Shown: positions 11,818-23,544 of the stretch, piece after piece
Position numbering within the stretch: position 1 is the first letter of the stretch
Layout: the number at the start of each line of letters is the position of its first letter
From: Teratosphaeria epicoccoides
Taxonomy: Eukaryota; Ascomycota; Dothideomycetes; Mycosphaerellales; Teratosphaeriaceae
DNA length: 64,000 nt
Reading direction: 5' to 3'
Assembly: GCA_021401465.1 (NCBI GenBank)
Contig: JADDMT010000092.1
Location: 1 to 64,000 of the forward strand
The notes under the pieces: model-generated
What the model was told of the DNA's origin: nothing
What the model saw: only the letters and a program-made list of their open reading frames with translations
Databases searched by the model: none
Position numbers and translations under genes: made by a program

Positions 11818-11976
11818 TCATGAAGACTAGGAGGACGAGTCACTATCTAAGAAGGCTTAGTGTAACTCTAGTCAGCCGCTTAGCACCCTGTTATATCGTA
11901 GCAAAATATGCTAAACGGCTAACCGGAGTTGCCCTTAGCCTTCTTAGATAGTAACTTGTCCTCCTAGTCTTCGTCA
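11818..11976. repeat. Inverted duplication of a short coding-like segment (about 67-bp arms)
   Basis: The left arm 11818-11885 (reading ...GACTAGGAGGACGAGTCACT...) is matched in inverse orientation by 11909-11976 (...AGTAACTTGTCCTCCTAGTC...), with about 23 bp between. Differences are mainly transitions. Each arm read outward gives an acidic peptide like DE-DEDxEDxxLSKKA, so a coding segment seems to have been duplicated head-to-head. A transcript would fold into a long hairpin. Confidence 0.75.
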
Positions 11977-12819
11977 GATTCATCGGAATCGAGGTAGGGC
12001 TAGAGGATCTACTACATAGTCGTAATATATAGTAATAGATAGACGTTATGCTAATGTCATACTATTCGTAACCTACGCCTCTGCTACTAGGGCGAGGTAT
12101 ACTAGACCTAGGGCATCTAGTATTGGCGGCATCCCTTCTACTACCGCTTTAGTTTAAGGAGTATCCCTTCATAGTAAGGTTAATATGCTTAGTCTCTACG
12201 AGGGCCTAATAGACTACGAAGTGCAGCCTAAGGACGTTAACATCTTACCTGCGATTTCATAAGATGCTAAGAAGAGCAAGACCCTTGTAGATGCTTAGTA
12301 AGTTCTCAAGAAAGTCATGAATTGCCGCCTACTACAGCCGCAAGCAGGTCTTCTACCTATGTGCATAACTACTTATTAGTTATGCCGTAGGATTAGCAGT
12401 TAGTGCTACTAGCCGAAAATCTCTTATCGCATGCACATCTCTCTGCTAGCTAGCGTCTAGGCAGCTAGCTAGCTTATCTACCTCATACATTTACTGCCCT
12501 TTCTATAGAGCCTTCGCTACCTATCGTTCTAGCGCACGTCTCTCTATACGCGACAATTCCTGTTTGACTTGATTAAGAGGTATCGTAGCTATAGGCTTAA
12601 TAAGGAGAGTGTATAAGAGCTTAACCTAGAAACCCCTCTACCTAGGAGTAGTACTACTAATCTTTCTATTAAGCTATTCACGCCGCGCTATGTCGACTTT
12701 AACCTCTAACGCCGCGGTTAAATAGCTGACACGGGTTCTTGCTCGCTTAACAAATAAGTCGTCTAGAGCAGTTAACTAATCTGTTAGCTAGTAGGTTAGA
12801 AAGTCTATGTAGAGGGACA
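11977..12819 (-). other. Degenerate unrecognised coding remnant (left flank of F2 insertion)
   Basis: The minus strand reads as a helical, charged protein through TAG stops (for example RIERRALER-VAKAL near 12510 and HDFLENLLSIYKGLALLSIL near 12310). No family was recognised. It is interrupted at 12820-12824 by the F2 element; the continuation on the far side would start at 19766. Confidence 0.4.
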
Positions 12820-12824
12820 CCTTA
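12820..12824. repeat. Target-site duplication of F2 (left)
   Basis: CCTTA directly before the F2 LTR; the same five bases follow the other LTR at 19761-19765. Confidence 0.9.
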
Positions 12825-13081
12825 TGTAAAGTAACAGGACTAACGTAGGCTAGCCAAAGTACAGGCTGTAGGTGTATAGTAGGACTACTTGAATCGATAG
12901 AGAAGGAAGTAGGATAAGTTAGGGGGATCAAGGAGTCCCCTTACTATGCCTAGGCCAGGCAGGCCCGGGCGGCCTAGGCCCTAATAGGGACGACCCTAGC
13001 CGGATTGCGCCCTGCTAGGCTAGTCAGGGCTAGTAAGTCGGTAGGTAGATTCTGTGGGGATGTGCGGAGGCAGTCCTAACA
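12825..13081 (-). repeat. 3' LTR of F2
   Basis: On + it reads TGTAAAGTAACAG...GGCAGTCCTAACA. It matches 19504-19760 over its whole 257 bp with only a few transitions, so the LTRs are far less diverged than the RIP load of the internal frames would suggest. Confidence 0.95.
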
Positions 13082-13439
13082 TTGCCCCCTACTTCCCCTA
13101 GGTTTTGTCCTCGAAACCCGCATGATAGTGTCAAAATTCACAACTAGTATAGGCAGAAGGTAGTCGAAAGATATGGAACTTAGCAGCGGTGACTAGTCCT
13201 AAAGGGGAAGTCGCTAGTAATGAGTCATATTAGTAATATCCAAAAGAACTCGAAGTTTAATTCTGAACCTTCTAACCTACATCTGCCTCTAATTAGTAAG
13301 TAGAGTGCAAAATCTGTAGGCTAGCGAGGGTAGGGCAAATTAGTCTAATTTGGTCTATTTTGCGGCAGTACGGGCATTTTAGGTGCTAACAGTAGCATGT
13401 AGTCCTAGAGTCCCGCAACCTAACTGTAAACGAATCTGT

Positions 13440-14338
13440 CTAGCCTAAACCGGCCTAATACGATAGCGAACAGGAAGAGATTAGCCGCTAAGGTCGTGCG
13501 CAAGGAGTACAACTACGACCTAGAGACTACTTCCTCGTTTCTAGCTAACCCGTGCTACAGCTGTTACGAGGATCCTAACCTGGCTAACATCAAGAAGCTC
13601 TGCCCTATTATGAACAAGCCTGTCCCTACTAGCATTACCCCTAACTGCGGCAACTGCCTAAGTAGCAAGGACTGCTTCTAGGTAAGTTAGTCTAGTCTAG
13701 TTCGGTGTACTATAGCTAACTCTAATAGCTCCTAGCCTCGAAAGAGGACGAATAGAAGGGTATGTGCCGCGAAATCGAAGCCTTGGCCGATGATGCTAGT
13801 GACAAGGAGAAGGAGGCTATTATGCGCTACATTAGGAAGATTGCGGGCACTACGATCCTATAAGTGCCAGACTAGGGCACCTCGCCCTAGAATGGAGCTA
13901 ACTAGTCTGTAGGGAGCTAGGTAACACCCTTCGTGGCGAGGGCGGCTTGTCGTAGCACCTTAGGCAGGAGAGGTAGGACTAATCTAGTAAGAAGGTAGCG
14001 AAGCGCGTTCGTAACAGGAGTGCTCTAACCCTAAACGTAAGTGTTAGGTCCTTTTCGGCTTCGCCTAGTCTGTACTGACCCTGTCTAGAAGCTCAAGGGC
14101 TCGAAGTTCTTAATCGAGGACACCTTGGCTAGTAAGCGGCTCGAGGATATCAAGCGGATCGGCAATAGGCGCATTACGGAAATAGCGACCTCGCTCTAGA
14201 ACATCTCGGCCCGGGTTAGTAAGATGAAGAGCAGTAGGCCTAAGTCCGACCTTCAGGGCATGCTTCTCGTCCTAACTACTCGCGAGTTAGAGGGCAGGGC
14301 CCTAAACGAGGGACATGAGGATAATGAGGACAGTGACT
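13440..14338 (+). pseudogene. F2 antisense gene, apparently intron-containing, Cys-rich
   Basis: This lies opposite to gag-pol, between the chromodomain end (about 14500) and the 3' LTR. A first exon-like block ends near 13680 and encodes KEYNYDLETTSSFLANPCYSC..., a later LC, then ITPNCGNCLSSKDCF: a CxxC...C cluster followed by CxxC-x5-C. It is followed by GTAAGTTAG...GCTAAC...TAG, a good fungal intron (about 13681-13736). The next block (13741-13862) is helical (REIEALADDASDKEKEAIMRYI). A second intron-like stretch, GTAAGTG...CTGAC...CTAG, lies at about 14038-14089. The last block ends DNEDSD-stop at 14338. RIP stops are few here. It has the same cysteine plan as the F1 antisense gene. Exon limits are tentative. 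Confidence 0.55.
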
Positions 14339-14499
14339 AGGTTAGCCTAGTCTAGAACAGACTAATTTAGTGTGATCTAGGCTAGAGTAGTGCGAGTACG
14401 GTTTAGGCGAGGCTATACAGCTAGTAAGAGTACTAGGGATCTAGGTGTAGGTTAGCATTTGCCTAGCCTAAGCTAGGGCGGCCTAGCCCTTGTTGTTGT

Positions 14500-17400
14500 T
14501 TAAAGTCTTGCTGACAATAAATAGCTGTACCCTTTAGCTGTCTGCTACATACACTTGTGTCTAATCCCTACTCGCCTAGTCTAGTTTAGCCTATTTAGAC
14601 GCCTTCTAGGCCCCCTAGTAGCGAGGTGCCCCTACCCGCTTGTCCTTGCCCCGCAGGGGGCGACATGTGCCTAGCTTCTTCTCGAAAGCGTCTATGGCCG
14701 CCTTGCTAATATGTACTACTAGTTCCTAGGTATCCTCCTTACTACTATACCCCTTCTAGGATACTAGGTAGGACTAGTCGCTAAACTCGTCGACCTATTT
14801 CTCCTTAATGTAGTCTACCTTGTACACGTTGTCCGCATCCGCCTCGAATCTCTGCTGTTCTGACTACTACCTAGCCTAGAGCGAGCTATTAGCAGCTAGC
14901 TCGAGGAGCGATACGTAGAAGGTAGGGTAGATGCGCATGTCGCTAGGCAAGTCTAAGGTATAAGCTACCCTGTTTACTACTTTTAGGACCTTGTATAGCC
15001 TAATCTACTTGTGATCTAGCTTCTTACTAGGCCACATGCTCTTAATGTTAGCTGTTAAGAGGTATACTTTGTCCCTAACAGCAAAGGACATGTTAGTATA
15101 ATGCTAGTTATAGTGCTTTGCCTGCGACTACTTCGCCTTAGCAAGCCGCTCCCTTATGCCCCGCTAAGCTGCGAGCATCTCGCGTACTAGCTCCTCCGCT
15201 TAGGCCGAGTTACCTGCCATTCGAGCCATTTTAGGCCAGGCTGCCCTCCTTAGGTCCTAGAGCTAGTTCGCTTAGAATGGTGTAACTCCTATAGCTGCAT
15301 GTCGGCTGTTATTATATGCAAATTCCGCTGTAGACAGCAAGTAGGACTAGTTGTCCTGCTTGAAGTTACAGTATGTGCGTAGGTACTACTCTAGCGTCTA
15401 GTTCTGCCGCTCTGTCTGTCCGTTAGTCTGCAGGTAGAACGTAGTACTTAGTTTCCGCTAGACTCTAAGGTAGAAACATACTGTCGACTAAAACTTAGAG
15501 GTAAGTATAGGCCCGCAATTAGAGGTTAAGGTAACTAGCACTCCATGTAGTCGTACTATCTCCCTAAGGAACATGTCCGCGAGACATTCTGCTGTCATAT
15601 CCTTCTAGCACGGGACGTAATAGGCCATTTTAGTGTAGCGGTTAACTACTACTAGTATAGAGTTATATACCTGCCCTAATAGACGGCTAGGTAGCAGGTC
15701 GGTAATAAAATCTAGAGTTAGCTCTGTCCATGGGATTAGCGATAGCGGCTCCGCATGTAGTAGGCCGTATAGCTAGTGCCTTTTCGGCTTTGCCCTAGCG
15801 TAAGCTTAGCAGGTATGTATGAAGTCCTTAACGTACTAGCGTAGCTAGGGCTAGTAGTAGTCCCGTAGCACTAGTTCTAGGGTACGTGTGAAGCTAAAGT
15901 GCCTAGCCAGGGGTTCATCATGGCACTAATGTAGCACTACGAGACAGCTAGCTCCCTCGGGGACGTAGAGGCGGCCCTCATACATAAGGAGGCCCTCGCT
16001 ATAGCCCTATTAGTAGGCCCATAGTAGCGGATCCTTACTCTCTAGCGCGGATACAACCTTTTAGGCCCGTTCATTCGTAAGGTTAGCCTCGCGGATCAGA
16101 TCTTCTAGCATCTGACTAGAGATAGCCGCAACTAGACGAGCCTAGGCCGGAGCGGCCTGTTCTAGCGCGAAGACTAACTAAAGAGCCCTTAGAGGCCCGC
16201 TTGCATTGTCGCCGCGGACCTATTAGCCGCTATGCTCCTTATCTTCTATGTCAGGGCGGCGGCTAAGGGCATCCGCGGCCCTATTTTGACCTCCTAGCCT
16301 GTATGTGATCTAAATGTCGAAGGCGGAAAGCTACTCGGCCTACAGTACCTACTAGCGGGACAGTTCCTTAGTTGTCATGAACTATTAGATGTTCGCATAG
16401 TCTGATAAGACCTCTACCATGTAGGCGGCGCCCTCGAGGTAGTATCGGAAGTACTTGAAGGTAGCGACAATGCCAAGAAGCTCTTAGTCGTAGGTGTCGT
16501 AGTTCCTCTTAGCGCTATTCATCTTCTTTAAGAAGTACCTAACTAGGTGCCACTGCAATTTCCCACGGAATTCCTATTACTAGCTTATAACGCCTGAAAC
16601 TACGTATCTAGAGGCATTAGTCTCGACCCGAATAGGCCGTTCTAGGTCAAAATGGCGTAAGATAGGTACGGTTATAAAGGCACGCTTTAGGTTAGCAAAT
16701 AACTGCTTTCCTGCTACGTCGAGTTAGAGCGCCCTAGTCTTAGCACGTTAAGCCCCTAGTCGCTAGCCCTTAGTATAGCGATTAAGCGGCGCCGCGATAT
16801 AGGAGAACCCGTCAATAAACTGTCGATAGTAGTTAGCGAACCTGATAAAGACCCGAACGTCCTAGATTAAGGCTAGTTCGGGCTATTCTGCTATTGCTTG
16901 TACCCTCTCTAGCTCTATCGCTACGCCGTCATAGCCTACAACGAAGCCAAGGAACTCTACGCTGTCCTTATAGAACTCGCACTTACTAAGTTTAGCGTAT
17001 AAGCCGTGCTTTCTAAGCCGTTCTAGGACAGTACGCATGTAGCAGACATGCTCTAACTCCTCCTAGGAGAAGATAAGCATATTGTCTAGATATACGACAC
17101 AGATTGTGTCAAGCAAGTCCGCTAAGGCATGGTTCATGTAAGCCTAGAACTAAGCGGGGGCGTTAGACAGCCTAAAAGGCATAATAGTGTATTTAAAGTA
17201 GCTGTATCTAGTCCGGAATGTAGTCTTCTACTTGTTACCCTCTCTGATCTGTACATGGTAATATGTATCCTGTATATCTATCTTCGTGAAGATCTTCCTA
17301 GTAGCAAGCTAGTTCAAGGATTCCTGAATTAGTAGGAGTAGGTAGCGGTTCTTGACTGTAAGGGCATTAAGGGCCTAGTAATTAACGTAGAGTCGTAGGG

Positions 17401-18250
17401 TACTATCCTTCTTTTTCGCAAAGAGGATACCTACACTAGCAGGAGACTTCGATAGCCTAATCTACCTAAGTTCGAGGTACTTGCAGAGGTACTCACGCAG
17501 AACCTCTAGTTCTGCCTAAGACAGGGGGTATAATAGGCCCTATAGCGGCTAACTGCCCTTAACTAGATCGATAGATAAGTCGTGAGGCCTATGTAGGGCT
17601 AGTTCCGTAGCAGCGTCTTCCGAGAAGGCCTCCTAGAGGTCAGAATACTCCGGCCTGAGCTTACTTGGCCTATCCTAGACCACACTAGCTATAGGCGCTA
17701 CTAACATGACGAAGGTAAGAGTATCAGGGTCCCTTACGTCTACTAGGTACTTACAGGCCTATGCTATGCGGACCTGTTTACGTCGCCTGCCTTTATGGCC
17801 CCGCTAGCGCATCTGCCTAGTCGCGAAGTTAATAGACAGGTTAAACTTCTCTAGCTATGGCTAGCCTAGGACTATATTAGCGCCATAGATGTTACCATGT
17901 TAAAACTAGTCTAAAGTGCCCCTTAGCTAGCCTATACTGTTGCAGATTTAGAGCTATATAGGGCTACTACTAGTTACTCTAAGGCGCTAGCCGTTTAGCC
18001 TAGCGTATTCCTCCGCTAGGGGGCCTGTAACTTCTAGTCTAACCTCCTTAGTAAGTCAGCTGTCGACGAAGTTGTCCTATGCGCCGCTGTCTAGTAGCGC
18101 CCTAACCTGTCGCTCGCCAAGTAGGCCTCGAATAGTAGCCCTAACTCGAAGCAGGCGGTAGTAGGTACCCTTACGCCTATACCTAGGCTCCGCTACCCGC
18201 CTCTGCTCCTTAGTATAGTAGACGTAGCTAGCTACGGCTTAGAGCTCGCT
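14500..18250 (-). pseudogene. F2 pol pseudogene
   Basis: From right to left on the minus strand: protease ALLDSGA-DNFVDS (about 18065-18100), RT with catalytic YLDN (17081-17092; the usual form is YLDD), RNase H (ETNAS, about 16610), an integrase region (about 14950-16100; the family core motifs were not all checked), and a C-terminal chromodomain (YLVS-KGYSSKEDT-E, about 14700-14790). Protease and RT are in the same frame. In-frame TAG codons lie at Gln/Trp positions. The last Asp of the RT active site is Asn here, an inactivating change if derived. Confidence 0.9.
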
Positions 18251-18279
18251 AGGCTAGCCCCGAGTTTTTCCTACGCTAC

Positions 18280-19462
18280 CGCTCCTTCTGCAGGCAGCTT
18301 GCAATACCTCTCGATATGCCTAATCTGCTTGCACTAACGGCATTCGAGCTTAGCTATCTACGACGTAGTCTTCCTAGACGGGATCGACGCAGGCTAGCCC
18401 GAGCTAGGCCGCTCTAGGGTACGCTTACGCCGCGGTTTGCTATCCCGGGACCTGCTGCTATTAGATGTCCTCCTCCTTTAGCTCCGGGGGGCCTACTAAC
18501 TAGGCTTTAGTGTAGGGGGCCTAGATAGCCGACTAACGCCTAGCTGCTAGCTCTGACTAGCCCTGTCCTCCGCCTCTATTAATGTGGCGGGCAGTTGTTA
18601 GTCAGACTGTATAGCCCTCTTTAAGTCTGCGTTCAAGCAGGACACGAAGGAGGCTATCTACATAGCGGGCTAGTCCTCTTCGATCTCAGCCTAGTGCGAC
18701 TTCATCTCTACTAGGAGCTAACTTAGAGACATCGTGCCTTGCTGCAGCTTCTTCAAGGTGTCGAAGGCTACTTGTCGCCTCTCGGCTAGTCGGCCTATAG
18801 AGTTAAGCATGACATCCTTCATAGTAGCCTAGTCTAGGCCCTATAGGTTGTTGTCAGGGTATAGGGTAGCGCTCTTGCGGGCCTAACGCTCCGATTAGAC
18901 CTAGATGTCCTAGTATTCGTTTTAGTTGCTACCTATGTAGCTAGCGGCTATATCTACCTTCTAGTGCTCCTAGCCCTAGAGACCTAGGTGCCGCTAGAAC
19001 TCGCGCTCCATAGAACGTACCTATTCGTTATAACAAGCCTCGTACGCCTGTCGAAGACCTTAGGTTTAGCATATTTAGGCCCTCCCCGCCTAGGCTAGCC
19101 ATACTAGTCCGAACTAGACAGTTCTGCCTGCAACTAGCGGAGCTCTCGTTCTGCTCGGGCTAGTTTAAGCTTCTGCTCTATAACTCGGAGCCTAGCTTCG
19201 TCCCCTTGAAGCTTCGCTCCTAATCTAGACCCCTCTAGTTCGCGATCTACTATTACTGTTAGCTCTACTCGCTAGAAAGGGTTAAACGGCCCCTACTGTC
19301 TTCAGCCTTAAGCTGGTTTTCAAGACCTACGCCCTAAGCGCTGTCGTCTGGCCCTAGAGGGTCTAGTCGGTTACTAGCTACGCCACTTTCGCTAGGTAGT
19401 GTAGAGCCTATGCTCCCTTGCTTACTATTAGCGCTAGCAGCACTACTTCTTGTAGTCGTCAT
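18280..19462 (-). pseudogene. F2 gag pseudogene with CCHC knuckle
   Basis: Starts at ATG 19462 (MTTTRSSAASANSKQG), about 40 bp inside the 5' LTR. A CxxCxxxxHxxxxC knuckle (CR-CKQIRHIERYC) lies at about 18300-18342, close to the protease that follows. The middle contains helical, charged gag-like sequence. The knuckle is in a different frame from both the ATG and pol, so a frame change or indel exists within or after gag. Confidence 0.75.
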
Positions 19463-19503
19463 TGCTATACGATGCCTGTTATACTTAGTAGGATCGATTC
19501 GCG

Positions 19504-19760
19504 TGTAAAGTAACAGGACTAACGCAGGCTAGCCAAAGTACAGGCTGTAGGTATATAGTAGGACTACTCGAATCGATAGAGAAGGAAGTAGGATGAGTTA
19601 GGGGGATCGAGGAGTCCCCTTACTATGCCTAGGCCAGGCAGGCCCGGGCAGCCCGGGCCCTAATAGGGACGACCCTAGCCGGATTGCGCCCTGCTAGGCT
19701 AGTCAGGGCTAGTAAGTTAGTAGGTAGATTCTGTAGGGATGTGCGGAGGCAGTCCTGACA
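19504..19760 (-). repeat. 5' LTR of F2
   Basis: 257 bp, TGTAAAG...CCTGACA on +, followed by the CCTTA target duplication at 19761-19765. The GC-rich middle (GGCAGGCCCGGGC) is shared with the other LTR. Confidence 0.95.
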
Positions 19761-19765
19761 CCTTA

Positions 19766-20615
19766 CTTGCTATACTAGGCTTAGCGAAGAAAGCAAGCAT
19801 AGATCTCCGCGCCCTCGCTAATTCGTCCTAGCTAGTAATCATGGTGTACTACGTGATTAGACAGTTAAAGCTAGGACTTAGTAGGGCAAGGTACTAAACA
19901 TTCTGAATGCGCAATAGTAATAAGGCCTAGTCTCTTATAGTGTACTCTTAATAGGCCATAGAAGTAGCCTCGCTTAGTTAGTGCAAGAGTAGCTGCTAGC
20001 TAGGAGCAGGCTCCTTGTAATCTAAGATTAGCTAGCCGTTGTCACTAACTAGCTCGCGTAGCTAGTAGATAAGCCCCGAATAGACCTATAGCTCGAACAT
20101 CTCTAGCACGCCCTTTGCAAATACTATCTAAAAGCTGTTAGGGCATCTAGTAGCCTGCTTGATACGGGCTATAGGGGTACGACTAAGCCTCGCCTAGATG
20201 AAGCGCTACGAGTCTACGCTTCTCTAGTAGTCCTACATAGTACTAGAGATTAGTTAGTAACAGTATTACCTCTAAGGCCTAGCTATAACATATACTACTA
20301 GCTCTTATCTAGCATCTTAGCACAGAAGTCTAGGAAGTATATACTATCTAGCGTAGCTAGCTTTGCACTTGCTAGGAGCCTAATTAGGCTACCGCCGCAC
20401 GCGACGTCGAGTACCTTGTGCCTAGCTTAATGCTCTACCTAAGGGGCGTAGTTAACAAGATCCTTGTAGGCATTAAAGTCCGGATATACCTTCTGTAGCG
20501 CGACGGCGGCTTCTGATGCCTAGATAGTATCGCGGACATAGTCGGCCGTGAACTTAGTGTGCTTAGAACCTATACTAATCGCTAGCTCTAGGTCTAGGGT
20601 CAGATTAGTTAACAT
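19766..20615 (-). pseudogene. SAM-dependent methyltransferase-like remnant
   Basis: Begins at ATG 20615 (MLTNLTLDLELAISIGS). Around codons 40-110 it reads KVYPDFNAYKDLVNYAP, then HKVLDVACGGSLIRLL, a good class I methyltransferase motif I (VLDxxCGxG-like), then LDSIYFLDFCAKMLDKS, which fits motif II with its acidic residue and the following helix. This fold transfers methyl groups from S-adenosylmethionine; the substrate cannot be told. Several TAG/TAA codons and a later frame change make it a pseudogene, or introns are hidden. F2 sits immediately downstream and may interrupt its 3' part. Confidence 0.55.
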
Positions 20616-21640
20616 AGTAGGTTCGGAATCTACTAGCATGTTAGTACATAGTCTTGTTATACAAGCATATAATGCTTACATGCTATAGTATTGTTAGTAT
20701 GCTAGTATCTATATAGATGCTAAAGAAGAAGCCAAGTACTAGATAAGGTAGTTATTTAAAAGAAAGAAGTTCGAAGTACTAAGCTTCTTTTGTATTTTAG
20801 TAGCTATAGGTTATGTGCTCTACATAGTCGCTAACCGTACACGTTACATTGTCACATCATTAGCTTCTGCCTGAGAAATGACTAGAAATAGAAGGCACAT
20901 GACGCTACTACCTGAGATATGGCTAGAAACAGAAGGCACGTAACGCTGTCACAGATTCGGTTAAATATCACACACTACTACCTAGGCACATAACTAAATG
21001 AAGAAGGCACGATATCAGGCGATTCTGCCTTAAAAGGCAGTAAAAATTGATCCTCGTAGTTGCGACCTACGGACCTTATCTACTACTATACAGAGGCATT
21101 AGGAATAGTAGCAACTACGACATAGTTACACTAACGCTAGCTTGACAGTAGCATGTATACTCGGCAGATACAGCTGCATAGGATATATGTTACCATAGTT
21201 GCTACTTCTTTGTTAAGAGCGCATAACTACCTATATGTAGCACATAGCGGCATGTAGCAGCTAACTAATCTAGACGGCAGTTACGACGGCCTCATTTGCG
21301 CTAGCTAGGTAGTAGTACATGCACTTAGTAAGAGATATCTATATCTACTACTACTCTTCTACCTTAACTCTTTACTAATGACATTAACTAACTTCGAAGA
21401 CTTGCCTAATACACACAAGTAGTAGTAACATTAATCAACCCTCTATCTTACTATTCAAGATAATAGCTAGCATAGTCGCTTAATGCGCTAATTATAGCAT
21501 CGACAGCCTGCTCAAGAAGTGCCCATGTTAGGTAGTAGCCTACTATAGCAAGAATTGCTAGATAATTAACTAGCATAACAACTACAAGGACAGCTACACT
21601 AAGCGGCTAACCTAGAATAGGAATCAGTATGCAGTTAACC
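20616..21640. other. AT-rich non-coding stretch with a two-unit tandem repeat
   Basis: No protein-like frame was seen. About 20870-20960 holds two imperfect tandem units of about 42 bp (CCTGAGAAATGACTAGAAAT... and CCTGAGATATGGCTAGAAAC..., each with AGAAGGCAC). At about 21054-21128 an inverted pair CGTAGTTGC / GCAACTACG occurs. This lies 5' to the methyltransferase-like gene and may include its former promoter. Confidence 0.5.
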
Positions 21641-23100
21641 CTAAGATATGACGACTAGTTACTAACTTCATGTTTACTAGACGCGTCAAAATGTTGCTGT
21701 TTAAGAAGATCTTTAAAGGGGAGGACATAGCGAGTTGCGCGACAAGGGAGCGGGCTAATAGTATACTACCCCTAATTACGAACAAGGTATTCGGAGTACT
21801 ACTTACTAGACCGCTAGGTGTACATAAGCTTTTCTTTAGCGGGCTAACTGTCGTTAGTTACAATAGGACCCCTAACGCCCCTTAGATGAGTTTTAGGGGG
21901 GTCCGTGTGTTTAGGAGCAAAAGGAATAGGAAGGTCATCTTCATTATGATGAAGACAGAAGACGCTAATCAGTCAGGCTAAAAGAAGGTTAATGTCAAGT
22001 ACAAGACAGAAGACTAGTATACCTAGGCATTCTACTAAGGCCTATAGAATACATATAACATAGAGCCATTATACGACGAGTTCTCTCTATGGTTTAGACA
22101 GCGTCTATAGGGCGAATTTAGCGACGTCATTGTAGGAGCTTATAACAACTTAGCTACTATAAATAGCATAATAAACAAGCTGTTTATTATCTAGTACTAC
22201 GTGCAGAGGAACGAGATGCGCTAACAAGTGCATATGTGTATCTCGACACATGTTTCTAAGGCTATAGTAGGCTAGTAAGCAGGCGGGTGTAGAGACATAG
22301 TAGTATTCTAAAGGGGGATCTAGCCGTGTTTCCTGAAGTCTGGCAAGCTAGCAGAGATAGTATTACTTATAGTTTACTTGTTTCTTAGCTCCTATAAGAC
22401 TAGTATACTAGTAAGAGCTATAGTCCCTGTTAATTTGATATAGTAATAGTAGGTAGATGTGATTTGACATTAGCATATTTTAGTCGTAGTAGCTACTTAG
22501 CTACTACTAACATAGTAGGTAGGTATGTATATATTTACTAGAATTCAGATAACATTAACGCGGACCTCTGCAGTTTCGTGTAGTCTAAGCAGTTTGTACT
22601 CTACATGACTGTTATAGCTACTTAGCTGCCTCGACTTTAGTTTCTAGTAGTCAAGAAGTATAAGGGAATGTTAGAGAGCGTAGAGGTCGAAGACAAGATT
22701 GTCGAATAGTTTGCGGACTAGATGCGCCTCTAAGCGTATAAGGAAAGGCATAGGAGGATGTAGACGACTTACAAGCTACAGCTGTTAACTATAGAAGGCT
22801 TTAGAGACTGCCTATAGCGCAGAGATAGCAGCGTAGTAGCTAGTGTAATAAACGAGCTATGTAAGGGGGACAGCAGTCTAAAGACAAGTTTCATTCACGA
22901 GCATTGTAGTAGGAAGAAGGGAGTAGTTAGCAAGCTTTCTACCCCGTTATAAGGGGGGCTTACGCAGATTGTAGTATAGGCTATAGTAACAGTGTAGATG
23001 ACATAGGGATAAGATGTAGACAGCCTAGGGGTCTGTTTCGATTGTTTATTCGGCAGTAGACAAAACGGTGTATTTTGTGACAAACAAGCTAAGCTCGTGA
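21640..23100 (+). other. Unrecognised degenerate protein-coding remnant
   Basis: Forward-strand blocks read as protein through TAG codons: 21670-21885 (open; FKKIFKGEDIASCATRERAN), 21940-22250 (NTYNIEPLYDEFSLWFRQRL) and 22640-23100 (GFRDCL-RRDSSVVASVIN, then FDCLFGSRQNGVFCDKQ). Codon-level coherence suggests one RIP-damaged multi-exon gene or transposon ORF. No family was identified. Confidence 0.4.
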
Positions 23101-23540
23101 GTTAAGAGGGCCTATATTTAATATCGACACCCTAAGAACAATGCTGTTTCCTGTTCTTTAGCCTATTATAGACTACGTATTAGAATAGTAGCTAATTACT
23201 ATAGGCAAGCGGCTGTAGTAGTACGTGTTCTAACTACTACATATCGCTAACACTTAGTAGTAATGCCTGTCGCTAGATCGCAGGGCTAGGAGTAGGGCTA
23301 AGTAGACGTACATGTTAGAGGAGCATACGAGTGTAGGTAAGTAGCGATCGAGTAGAAAGCCGTTAAATAAGCATGCCTACAAGTAGGCATAAGTAGGAAG
23401 GCCAAGGAGCCTGTAAATCGAGTGACTAGGAGTAGGGCCAAGTAGGCCAAGCTAGTAAGATACTGCTAGTATACTACTAGCACTTACTTAGCTAACTTAG
23501 CTCTACTCGGTCTACTCTTTGTACTTCGTACTACTTAGGG
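23100..23540. other. Intergenic stretch with short repeats
   Basis: Contains repeats of GGAGTAGGGCCAAGTAGGCC-like sequence (about 23280 and 23430) and a motif GATACTGCTAGTATACTACTAGCACTT (split here as GATACTGC + TAGTATACTACTAGCACTT) at about 23459-23486. This resembles the subterminal repeats at 11.5 kb. Nothing else was seen. Confidence 0.4.
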
Positions 23541-23544
23541 GTTA

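Larger units (their letters stand above)
12825..19760 (-). mobile_element. Ty3/gypsy retrotransposon F2, complete but RIP-inactivated
   Basis: Two 257-bp LTRs with exact CCTTA target duplications enclose a minus-strand gag-pol and, at the 3' side, a gene on the opposite strand (13440-14338). The order on the minus strand is gag with CCHC knuckle, protease, RT, RNase H, integrase, chromodomain. The purine-rich tract before the 3' LTR is at about 13083-13100 (minus strand AGGGGAAGTAGGGGGCAA). The exact duplication shows a single unrearranged insertion event into an older sequence. Confidence 0.95.
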
